A DNA stretch of 11,443 nucleotides, from positions 1-11,443 of the forward strand of contig JAEDJR010000049.1 of the NCBI GenBank assembly GCA_016296235.1, given 5' to 3'. Positions within the stretch are counted from its first letter, which is position 1; each line of letters begins with the position of its first letter. Under the pieces are notes generated by a model. That model made no database searches, was not told the origin of the DNA, and worked only from the letters and a program-made list of their open reading frames with translations. This DNA comes from Oscillospiraceae bacterium. Lineage in GTDB: Bacteria > Bacillota > Clostridia > Oscillospirales > Oscillospiraceae. The translations under genes were made by a program, and so were the position numbers. Below are positions 5,468-11,443 of the stretch, piece after piece.

Positions 5468-7122
5468 GATACAGCTCCCTCTTTCACTTGATACAGCCAC
5501 TGGCCGTCCAGGGTCAGCAGGCCTTTTTCGCAAACCAGCACGTCGCCGCCCTGGTAGGCGCAGGCGGTCTGACCGGTGAGCACCGGGGTGCCGTCCGGCA
5601 GCACCAGGGTAAACGCGCCGCCGCCGTCGTCTCCGCTGACGCAGAGCACCATGGTGCCCCGGGTGGTTTCAATGGCCTCAGCGGACAAAAAGGCGCCGCT
5701 TGCCGCCTCCACGGTGACGCCGGTGTCCAGCTTCCTCAGAAAGCCCGTCCGTTCAAAGGCCTCTTTGCCGGAAGCGGTGGTATAAAAAACGGTATTGCCG
5801 TCCACCGGCGTGACGTTGAAAAGCTCCGCAGGCAAAAAAGCCAGCTCCGTCCCACCGGCGTCCAGCACAACCGTGCCGTAGGCGCCGTTTCGGACCAGCT
5901 GACCAAAGACCAACTCCGTACCGCCGCCGGTATAGACCCGGGCGCTGCTGAAGGTCTGGAAGAGCTGCCGCCCCTGCCGGTTCACCAGCTGATAGCCGCC
6001 GGAGGGCAGCTCTGCCAGAACGCTGCCGGTCAGCAGGGTGAAGGGTGCGGTCCAGCGGAACATGATTGTTCCGCCGTTCAGGCTGACGGCCAGCCAGTTG
6101 CCGCCATCCCGGACCAGGGCGCAGCCGCCCGTGATACCGGCCACCTCGTCATAAAACCGCCCCAGACAGGAATTGCCCTCCGTGTCCACCAGGGTCTGCA
6201 GGCCATCCTTGGAAGTGACGGTCAGGTAGGACTGATCCTGCCAGGTATGGACGCCGCTGAGCCGGAAGCCCCGATCCAGCTCCGCCGTGGTCTGACCCAG
6301 ACCGTCCACCAGGCGGCAGCTGCTGTTCCAAAAGGCAGGCTGCAGAGCCAGCCGGTCTCCGACAGGCTGAACCTCGGCCAGGCCGGTTTCCAGCACCTGT
6401 TCGGTGGAAATCCGCTGCAGCGTATAGCTTCCGGTTCTGCCGTACCAGAACAGATCGGACTGGCAGCCATAGGTATCTGCTTGCAGGCCGGTCAGCAAAG
6501 GCTGACCGGCCAGATCGTAAAGGGTTGTCACAAGTCCGCTGCCGGTCTCCCGGGCGGCGATGCCCCGGGGCTGGCCGGTGGCGGCGTCGGTGACCGGCGT
6601 CAGGGTGTGCCCCGGCAGCCGGAGCACGACCCGTCCGCGGCCGTCTACGGCGGTATCCTCAAAACAGTAGGCGGACCGGGGCAGCGTAGCGGCGCCGGCC
6701 GTCTTGGCCTGCCCCGGTGAGACGGATTCCGTTTCATACTGGGGAGGAGGCTCCACCGGAAGCTCATAGACCGGAGGCTCCGTGGGATTCAGCCGGTTGT
6801 CACCGGGCCACTCCGGCGCGACAGGCGTAATCGGCGTAAGCCCGAAGGGAACCTCTTCCGCCGGGACCGTATCCGTGGTGGGTGCCTCCGGTTCAGCGGG
6901 CTCCTCCGGAACGGCGGGTTCCTCCGATTCGGCGGGCTCCTCCGGTTCGGCCGGCGCTTCGGGAGCGGGGAACGCTTCCTGCGCGGGCGGCGTTTCTGCG
7001 GCGGGAGCCGGTTCTTCGGTCTGAACGGTCTCTCCGGGCGCAGCCTCCTGCTCCTCCTGCCGGCGGGTGCCGCAGGCGGTCAGCAGCAGCAAAACAACGA
7101 GCAGCCATGCAATTCGTTTCAT
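5464..7122 (-). CDS. Surface lipoprotein with Pro/Glu-rich stalk and WG-like repeat domain
   Basis: A 552-residue protein beginning with a basic, hydrophobic signal and the lipobox LTAC, so lipidation is expected at Cys17 and the rest should lie outside the membrane. Residues 20-135 are rich in Pro, Glu and Ala, including hexapeptide repeats, and look like an extended stalk. From about 150 to 545 the protein has at least eight short units of the form hydrophobic-x-D/N-x-x-G (for example YDLAGQPLL 202-210, LVDTEGNS 311-318, LVNRQGRQLF 379-388, LTLDGQWLY 536-544), resembling WG/beta-propeller repeats. No catalytic motif is recognised. AAGGAGG lies 7 nt before the ATG. Its stop overlaps the dehydrogenase start (ATGA), implying co-expression, although a functional tie between a surface protein and that enzyme is not evident. 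Confidence 0.8.
   Translation of the reverse strand: MKRIAWLLVVLLLLTACGTRRQEEQEAAPGETVQTEEPAPAAETPPAQEAFPAPEAPAEPEEPAESEEPAVPEEPAEPEAPTTDTVPAEEVPFGLTPITPVAPEWPGDNRLNPTEPPVYELPVEPPPQYETESVSPGQAKTAGAATLPRSAYCFEDTAVDGRGRVVLRLPGHTLTPVTDAATGQPRGIAARETGSGLVTTLYDLAGQPLLTGLQADTYGCQSDLFWYGRTGSYTLQRISTEQVLETGLAEVQPVGDRLALQPAFWNSSCRLVDGLGQTTAELDRGFRLSGVHTWQDQSYLTVTSKDGLQTLVDTEGNSCLGRFYDEVAGITGGCALVRDGGNWLAVSLNGGTIMFRWTAPFTLLTGSVLAELPSGGYQLVNRQGRQLFQTFSSARVYTGGGTELVFGQLVRNGAYGTVVLDAGGTELAFLPAELFNVTPVDGNTVFYTTASGKEAFERTGFLRKLDTGVTVEAASGAFLSAEAIETTRGTMVLCVSGDDGGGAFTLVLPDGTPVLTGQTACAYQGGDVLVCEKGLLTLDGQWLYQVKEGAVS
6895..6948 (-). repeat. 18-bp in-frame tandem repeat encoding (E/V)(P/S)EEPA hexapeptides
   Basis: Residues 59-76 of the lipoprotein are three consecutive hexapeptides, EPEEPA, ESEEPA and VPEEPA, followed by a partial fourth (EPEAP). 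At DNA level this is a degenerate 18-bp tandem repeat. Such coding repeats often vary in copy number between strains; that is an inference here. The acidic, proline-rich composition suits a cell-wall-spanning spacer. Confidence 0.75.
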
Positions 7123-7157
7123 ATTCCAACCTCCTTTTTCTGTGGTTGATTGCTTCT

Positions 7158-7166
7158 ATTCTATCA
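7158..7166 (-). promoter_or_regulatory. Probable extended -10 promoter for the lipoprotein-dehydrogenase pair
   Basis: Minus-strand TGATAGAAT (extended -10, one mismatch to TATAAT) lies 35 nt before the lipoprotein ATG. The -35 position (7181-7186, TTTTCT) is weak. It is divergent to the rhaB promoter within a 201-nt shared intergenic region that contains no gene. Confidence 0.5.
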
Positions 7167-7216
7167 GACGAACTCACGGAAGAAAAGGTTCCAATTGTAA
7201 ACAAACAAAATTCAGG

Positions 7217-7226
7217 GGGAATTCCC
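7217..7226. promoter_or_regulatory. Perfect 10-bp palindrome between divergent promoters (possible operator)
   Basis: GGGAATTCCC lies about 10 nt upstream of the rhaB -35 and beyond the weak -35 of the opposite promoter. Its placement would allow a dimeric regulator to act on either side. No regulator gene is in the window, and a 10-bp palindrome can occur by chance. Confidence 0.3.
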
Positions 7227-7235
7227 AGAAACACG

Positions 7236-7264
7236 TTGCGAAAGCCAAGGGAACGCGCTATAAT
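7236..7264 (+). promoter_or_regulatory. SigA-type promoter of the kinase-SDR-PHP operon
   Basis: TTGCGA (-35, 7236-7241) and TATAAT (-10, 7259-7264) are separated by exactly 17 nt. Transcription should start near 7271, giving a leader of about 50 nt before the kinase ATG. It is the only good plus-strand promoter I see ahead of the three genes. No clear catabolite-response element was found around it. Confidence 0.75.
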
Positions 7265-7323
7265 ACAAAGGGAAAGCAACCAACAATACACGGGAAACAA
7301 AATGAACAAACAGGAGGGACACC

Positions 7324-8796
7324 ATGGAACGGGTTTACCATCTCCTGGCGTTTGATCTGGGAGCCAGCAATGGCCGGGCCATTCTGGGCATTTTTGACGG
7401 AGACCGGATCGAAATGCGGGAGCTGCACCGCTTTGAGAACAATTATATCGAGATGAACGGCGTCTTTTACTGGGATCTGCCCTATCTGTTCAATCAGATG
7501 AAGCAGGGCCTGCTGGCCTTCAAGCGCCTGGGACTGGGCGAGCTGGACTGCGTGGGCATCGACACCTGGGGCGTGGACTACGGCCTGCTGGACAGAAACG
7601 GCCACCTGCTGAGCAATCCCCGTTCCTACCGCTGCGCCACCGATGAGGATGTGGCCGAGACCTGGAAAACCGTGGACTTCCCCACCCTCTACAGCCGCAC
7701 CGGCATTGGCTCCATGCCCTTCAACACGGTCTATCAGCTCCACCGCCGGGTGCGGGAGGGCGACGTGGCTCTGGAGGCCGCCGATACCCTGCTGCTGCTG
7801 CCGGATCTGCTGGGCTACTTCCTCACCGGCGAGAAAGCCGCCGAATACACCCACGCCACCACCACCATGCTGCTCAACGCCGAAACCGGCGACTGGGACT
7901 GGCAGACCATCGAGGCCCTGGGCATTCCGAAGCAGATCTTCCCCAAGATTCAGAAGTCCTGCACCCTGCGGGGCTGCCTGCGGCCGGAGCTGGCCCGGGA
8001 GCTGGGCCTGAACCGGGCGGCCTATGCCGCCGTGGGCTGCCATGACACGGCTTCCGCCGTGGCGGCCATCCCCGGCAGCGGCTCCTTCGCCTTCTGCTCC
8101 AGCGGCACCTGGTCCCTGTTCGGCGTGGAGACCGACCACGCCATCGTCACCGAGGAGGCCCGGCAGGCCAATTTCTCCAGCGAAGGCACCATCCAGGGCG
8201 GCTGCCGGCCCCTGCAGAACATCATGGGCCTGTGGCTCATCCAGGAATGCCGCCGGGACTGGATCAAGGAAACCGGCGCCGACGTCTCCTGGGACGACAT
8301 CGTCGTGGAGGCCCGGAAGGCCGAGCCCTTCCGCTCCGTCATCAGCCCGGACTACGGCGAGTTCTATGCCGGCGGGCAGATGGTGAAGAAAATCCAGGAT
8401 TTCTGCCGCCGGACGGGTCAGCCCGTGCCGGAAACCATGGGCCAGGTGGCCCGCTGCATCTATGAATCCCTGGCCCTGCGCTACCGCCTGGCTCTGGAGG
8501 GCCTGGAGCGCATCAAGGGAGAGCGGATTGACAGCCTGAACATCGTGGGCGGCGGCATCAAGAACAAGCTGCTGAACCAGATGGTGGCCGACTCCATCGA
8601 CCGCCGGGTCATCACCGGACCCGTGGAGGGCGCTGCCATCGGCAACCTCCTGGGACAGGCCATGGCCCTGGGCGCCGTAAAGGATCTGGAGGATCTGAGA
8701 CGGATCGTCCGCAATTCCGAGGCCGTGGAGGAATACGAGCCGCATCATACCGAAGCCTGGGATCAGGCCTATGAGACCCTGAAACGAGTCATGTAA
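7324..8796 (+). CDS. rhaB: Rhamnulokinase-type FGGY carbohydrate kinase
   Basis: A 490-residue two-domain sugar kinase, the same length as Escherichia coli RhaB (489). Visible motifs are the phosphate-1 loop FDLGASNGRA (10-19), GIDTWGVDYGLLD (78-90), GCHDTASAV (238-246) with the presumed catalytic base Asp241, SSGTWSLFGVE (259-269), and the adenosine motifs VGGGIKNKLLNQM (408-420) and GPVEGAAIGNLLGQA (432-446). The DTWGVDYGLLD and HDTASAV motifs point to rhamnulokinase within FGGY, which would make L-rhamnulose 1-phosphate in the cytoplasm. AGGAGG lies 6 nt before the ATG, ahead of which is a good promoter. No rhamnose isomerase, aldolase or transporter is nearby, so another ketose (for example L-fuculose) is possible. 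First of three plus-strand genes. Confidence 0.85.
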   Translation: MERVYHLLAFDLGASNGRAILGIFDGDRIEMRELHRFENNYIEMNGVFYWDLPYLFNQMKQGLLAFKRLGLGELDCVGIDTWGVDYGLLDRNGHLLSNPRSYRCATDEDVAETWKTVDFPTLYSRTGIGSMPFNTVYQLHRRVREGDVALEAADTLLLLPDLLGYFLTGEKAAEYTHATTTMLLNAETGDWDWQTIEALGIPKQIFPKIQKSCTLRGCLRPELARELGLNRAAYAAVGCHDTASAVAAIPGSGSFAFCSSGTWSLFGVETDHAIVTEEARQANFSSEGTIQGGCRPLQNIMGLWLIQECRRDWIKETGADVSWDDIVVEARKAEPFRSVISPDYGEFYAGGQMVKKIQDFCRRTGQPVPETMGQVARCIYESLALRYRLALEGLERIKGERIDSLNIVGGGIKNKLLNQMVADSIDRRVITGPVEGAAIGNLLGQAMALGAVKDLEDLRRIVRNSEAVEEYEPHHTEAWDQAYETLKRVM

Positions 8797-8808
8797 GCCC
8801 GGCGTTTC

Positions 8809-8971
8809 AATTGATAATTGACAATGGACAATTGACAATGGAGGTATCGCCTGCGGCGATGATGGAATTCCATTGGCTGATTGAAGCTGCCAATTATCAT
8901 GGGAAAGAACTGAAAATAAGTCCCCGAAGGGGACACAATCATTGTCAATTGTCAATTATCAATTGTCAATT
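8809..8971. repeat. MITE-like palindromic element between the kinase and SDR genes
   Basis: The terminal inverted repeat is 23/24 matched: 8809-8832 against 8941-8964, including a perfect 17-bp core (8809-8825 with 8948-8964). Each end contains AATTGA(C/T)AATT and GACAAT units repeated in tandem. Just inside lie two small hairpins with triloops: ATCGCC-TGC-GGCGAT (8846-8860) and GTCCCC-GAA-GGGGAC (8920-8934). It fills the gap from 12 nt after the kinase stop to 3 nt before the SDR ribosome binding site (AAGGAG, 8975-8980). No open reading frame is evident. AT-rich ends contrast with the GC-rich genes, suggesting insertion of a non-autonomous element. Confidence 0.85.
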
Positions 8972-8988
8972 AAAAAGGAGCGTATAGA

Positions 8989-9867
8989 ATGAGTATCGAC
9001 ATGACCAAGTGGCAGGAAATTGCCAGAGAGAACATTCATAACCGTCCCGCAGGCCAGGGCCGTCTGGCCGGGAAGATCGCCATTGTTACCGGTGCGGCTC
9101 AGGGCTTCGGCAAGGGCATCGCCGAGGAGCTGTACAAGGAGGGCGCCACCATTGTCATCGCCGACATGAATGCGCCTCTGGCCGAGCAGGTGGCCCGGGA
9201 GATGGGCGAGCGGGCCTGCGCCATCGCCGTCAACGTGGCGGACGAGGAGTCTGTCGCCAACATGGTGGCCCAGACTGTGGAGAAGTTCGGCGGCCTGGAC
9301 ATCATGCTCTCCAACGCCGGCGTGGTTCGCTCCGGCCCCATCGCCCAGATGGAGCGCAAGGACTTCGACTTCGTCACCAACATCAACTATACCGGCTTCT
9401 TCCTGTGCGCCAAGTACGCCGCCATCATCATGCAGGCCCAGCACGAGGCGGACCCCGAAGCCATGTTTGATATCATCACCCTGAACTCCAAGTCCGGCCT
9501 GGAGGGCTCCAACAAGAACTTCGCCTACGCCGGCTCCAAGTTCGGCGGCATCGGCCTGACCCAGAGCTTCGCCCTGGAGCTGTGCGCCTACAACATCAAG
9601 GTCAACGCCGTCTGCCCCGGCAACTTCCTGGACGGTCCCCTGTGGAGCGACCCGGAGCGGGGCCTGTTCGTCCAGTACCTCAAAGCCGGCAAGGTTCCCG
9701 GCGCCAAGACCGTGGAGGACGTCCGCCGGTTCTACGAGGCCAAGGTGCCCATGAACCGGGGCTGCCTGCCCGTGGACGTGGCCCGGGCCTGCATGTACTG
9801 CGTGGAGCAGAAGTACGAGACCGGCCAGGCCATCCCCGTCACCGGCGGCCAGGTCATGCTGAACTGA
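8989..9867 (+). CDS. SDR-family oxidoreductase, sorbitol-6-phosphate 2-dehydrogenase-like
   Basis: A 292-residue classical short-chain dehydrogenase. The cofactor motif is TGAAQGFG (34-41), and the strand-2 acidic residue D59 in IADM suggests NAD(H). NAG is at 109-111. Catalytic residues are Asn133 (NINY), Ser167 (LNSKSG), Tyr180 and Lys184 (YAGSK). The C-terminal section GNFLDGPLWSDPERGLFVQYLKAG (211-234) and the TGGQVML ending are ones I recall from SDRs annotated as sorbitol-6-phosphate dehydrogenases or sugar-phosphate reductases in clostridia. An about 25-residue N-terminal extension precedes the Rossmann fold. Start supported by AAGGAG 8 nt upstream. Position after the kinase suggests it acts on the kinase product or a downstream carbonyl such as lactaldehyde; the substrate is unproven. 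Confidence 0.85.
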   Translation: MSIDMTKWQEIARENIHNRPAGQGRLAGKIAIVTGAAQGFGKGIAEELYKEGATIVIADMNAPLAEQVAREMGERACAIAVNVADEESVANMVAQTVEKFGGLDIMLSNAGVVRSGPIAQMERKDFDFVTNINYTGFFLCAKYAAIIMQAQHEADPEAMFDIITLNSKSGLEGSNKNFAYAGSKFGGIGLTQSFALELCAYNIKVNAVCPGNFLDGPLWSDPERGLFVQYLKAGKVPGAKTVEDVRRFYEAKVPMNRGCLPVDVARACMYCVEQKYETGQAIPVTGGQVMLN

Positions 9868-9876
9868 TCGAAAAAA

Positions 9877-10043
9877 ATGCGCCCTCGTGCCCCCTCATCA
9901 GGGGGGCTGGACGCCGGAACGGCGGACTGGGGGTTGTGCCGGCCTGCTGCTTTTCCGGCCAACGGAACAACTGCAGCCTTGCCGCAACCCCCAGCCTGCG
10001 CTTCGCTCCGGCAGCCCCCTGAAAAGGGGGCACAAGGGTGCAT
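9877..10043. repeat. Second, unrelated MITE-like palindromic element between the SDR and PHP genes
   Basis: The 19-bp ends match 17/19 in inverted orientation: 9877-9895 (ATGCGCCCTCGTGCCCCCT) against 10025-10043, followed inward by a TCAGGGGG(G)CTG block on both sides. A further nested inverted pair is CTGGGGGTTG (from about 9928) and CAACCCCCAG, with GCCGG/CCGGC stretches near the centre. It starts 10 nt after the SDR stop and ends 23 nt before the PHP ribosome binding site. No gene is visible. Its GC-rich sequence is unlike the AT-rich element in the previous gap, so two different families have landed in one operon. Confidence 0.85.
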
Positions 10044-10080
10044 TCCGCAATGGAAATGCAACACATAAGGAGAGAATCCC

Positions 10081-11232
10081 ATGATTGACATCCAGATTTT
10101 GGAGAAGCTCAACGCACCCACACGGGAGGCGCGTCTTGCCAACCTGCGGGAGATTGTGAAAACCACCCAGTTCCCGCCCATGGTGCCCCAGTACATCAAC
10201 AACCACATCCACACCACCTATTCCTTCTCCCCCTATTCCCCCACGGCCGCGGTCTATGCCGCCCGGATGGAGGGTCTGTGCACCGCCGGCATCATCGACC
10301 ATGACAGCATTTCCGGCGCGGAGGAATTCCTGGAGGCCGCAGAGATTGTGGATATCCCCGTGACCATCGGTATGGAGTGCCGGGCGACCATGGACGGCAC
10401 CTCCATGGAGGGCCGCCGCACCAACAACCCGGACCAGGTGGGCTGCAGCTATATGACCATCCAGTCGGTGCCCCACGACAAGATCGGCCGCCTGACGGAG
10501 TTCTTCGCCCCCTACCGGGCTGCCCGGGACGTGCGGAACCGGAAGATGATCGCCAGAATCAACGATCTGCTGGGCATGACCCTGGACTATGACCGGGACG
10601 TACTGCCCCTGTCCATGCACCACGAGGGCGGCGGCGTCACGGAGCGCCATCTGATGTACGCCGTGGCCAAGGCCATGGTGGCCAAGGCCGGCAAGGGCCA
10701 GGGCATGGTGGACTACCTCGGCTCCATCGGCCTGAAGCTGTCGGACAAGCAGAAGAATCAGATGCTGGACACGGCCTACCCCTTCTATGAATACGATCTG
10801 CTGGGCATCCTCAAGAGCGCCTTTGTGCCGAAGATCTACATCGACGCCACGGACGAGTGCCCCAAGGTGCGGGATCTGGTGGCCCTGTGCCAGGAAATCG
10901 ACGCAATTCTCTGCTACGCCTACCTGGGCGACGTGGGCGACTCCGTCACCGGCGACAAGAAGGCCCAGAAATTTGAGGACGACTACCTGGATGAGGTGTT
11001 CGACTGCCTGAAGGATGTGGGCGTCAAGGCTGTGACCTACATGCCCACCCGCAACACCATGGCGCAGCTGGAGCGGCTCCGGGGCCTGTGCGACCGGTAC
11101 GGCATGTTCCAGATCTCCGGAGAGGACATCAACTCTCCCCGCCAGAGCTTCATCATCCGGGCCATGGAAAATCCCATGTTCCAGAACCTGATCGACGCCA
11201 CCTGGAAGCTCATCGAGCACGAAAAAGCATAA
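10081..11232 (+). CDS. PHP-domain metal-dependent hydrolase with altered C-terminal motifs
   Basis: A 383-residue cytoplasmic protein (no signal peptide). PHP metal motifs are visible: NNHIHTTYSFS (H42, H44), IIDHDSISG (D73, H74, D75), IGMECRA (E99) and SMHHEGG (H180, H181). PHP proteins use two or three metal ions to hydrolyse phosphomonoesters or related bonds. A long region (about 100-275) separates the early and late motifs. The expected late motifs, AHP and D-x-H, appear instead as CYAYLGD (278-284) and SGEDINSP (346-353), lacking histidine in both. It may be a phosphatase for a sugar phosphate from the kinase/SDR pathway, but no substrate is known to me. Start supported by AAGGAG (10067-10072) 8 nt upstream. 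Last gene of the apparent operon. Confidence 0.8.
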   Translation: MIDIQILEKLNAPTREARLANLREIVKTTQFPPMVPQYINNHIHTTYSFSPYSPTAAVYAARMEGLCTAGIIDHDSISGAEEFLEAAEIVDIPVTIGMECRATMDGTSMEGRRTNNPDQVGCSYMTIQSVPHDKIGRLTEFFAPYRAARDVRNRKMIARINDLLGMTLDYDRDVLPLSMHHEGGGVTERHLMYAVAKAMVAKAGKGQGMVDYLGSIGLKLSDKQKNQMLDTAYPFYEYDLLGILKSAFVPKIYIDATDECPKVRDLVALCQEIDAILCYAYLGDVGDSVTGDKKAQKFEDDYLDEVFDCLKDVGVKAVTYMPTRNTMAQLERLRGLCDRYGMFQISGEDINSPRQSFIIRAMENPMFQNLIDATWKLIEHEKA

Positions 11233-11261
11233 TACGAAGATCGCCAGCTTGACACCCCTCA

Positions 11262-11443
11262 GTCAGCTTCGCTGACAGCTCCCCTATTGTAGGGGAGCCA
11301 TGGGCTGCTGCGCACCAGAATGCTTCCCCTGCGCCCCAGGTCGCTTTCTTCTCCACTTGCAAGCGAAAAAACGGGCCTGTCGCAAAAATCGCAACATGCA
11401 CAAAAGATGACCGCACCAAGGCTCCCCTGCGTAAGGGGAGCTG
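11262..11443. repeat. Third palindromic element, truncated by the window end
   Basis: After the PHP stop come a GTCAGC-TTC-GCTGAC hairpin (11262-11276) and a 9-bp GCTCCCCTA-TTG-TAGGGGAGC hairpin (11278-11298). At the window edge an inverted counterpart appears: GCTCCCCT-GCGTA-AGGGGAGC (11421-11441). Its end AGGGGAGCTG (11434-11443) is the exact complement of 11276-11285. The AGTCAGCTTCGCTGACAGCTCCCC type of sequence is a familiar interspersed repeat of gut clostridia (from memory). The other end probably lies just past the window. Between the ends (11299-11420) I see no gene. No T-run terminator is visible. Confidence 0.75.

Noticed and set aside
5488..6720. Plus-strand open frame opposite the lipoprotein (410 codons)
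   Set aside because: Complement of the lipoprotein; no domain, and the lipoprotein has a lipobox, ribosome binding site and promoter.
7324..8796. Kinase as xylulokinase or glycerol kinase
   Set aside because: The DTWGVDYGLLD and HDTASAV motifs and length fit the rhamnulokinase branch better; fuculokinase-like activity is not excluded.
7258..8955. Minus-strand open frame opposite the kinase (565 codons)
   Set aside because: Gly/Gln/His-rich translation opposite a full set of FGGY motifs; it also runs through the palindromic element.
8809..8971. Repeated TTGACAAT-type units as a CRISPR array or tandem binding sites
   Set aside because: Units are adjacent without spacers and are arranged as mirrored ends of one palindromic element.
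9898..11220. Minus-strand open frame opposite the PHP gene (440 codons)
   Set aside because: Composition typical of an antisense shadow, starting inside the PHP gene and ending in the repeat; no motif.

Overview
This window looks like part of a GC-rich Gram-positive anaerobe, most likely a gut clostridium of the Oscillospiraceae/Ruminococcaceae type. The grounds are strong AGGAGG-type ribosome binding sites, TATAAT and extended -10 promoters, a PyrK/PyrD (class 1B, NAD-linked) dihydroorotate dehydrogenase pair, and many short palindromic intergenic repeats of the kind common in that group. The assignment rests on recognition, not on any search.

Left part, minus strand (about 1-3036): a pyrimidine biosynthesis operon read right to left as pyrC (dihydroorotase), pyrK (electron-transfer subunit), pyrD (dihydroorotate dehydrogenase) and pyrF (orotidine-5'-phosphate decarboxylase; only the first 13 codons are inside the window). 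A near-consensus promoter lies just upstream of pyrC with a leader of only about 40 nt. pyrK and pyrD overlap by 7 nt, which fits the 1:1 complex they form. A perfect small palindrome sits between pyrC and pyrK.

Middle, minus strand (about 3120-7166): a nested palindromic repeat precedes the pyr promoter. Next comes an nth (endonuclease III) and integral-membrane protein gene pair (possible ECF transporter S component) with its own extended -10 promoter. Upstream of that is a pair overlapping by ATGA: a lipoprotein with a Pro/Glu-rich stalk and WG-like repeats, followed by a D-2-hydroxyacid dehydrogenase.

Right part, plus strand (about 7236-11443): a divergent promoter drives a likely three-gene carbohydrate operon of rhamnulokinase-type FGGY kinase (rhaB-like), an SDR oxidoreductase of the sorbitol-6-phosphate-dehydrogenase-like type, and a PHP-domain hydrolase with unusual C-terminal metal motifs. 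Different MITE-like palindromic elements fill the two gaps inside this operon, and a third, cut by the window edge, follows it. No isomerase, aldolase or transporter is present, so the substrate cannot be named.

The most noteworthy features are this kinase-SDR-PHP cassette, its punctuation by unrelated palindromic elements that leave every ribosome binding site intact, and the PHP protein's altered metal-site motifs. No rRNA, tRNA, CRISPR array, transposase or canonical U-tract terminator was seen.
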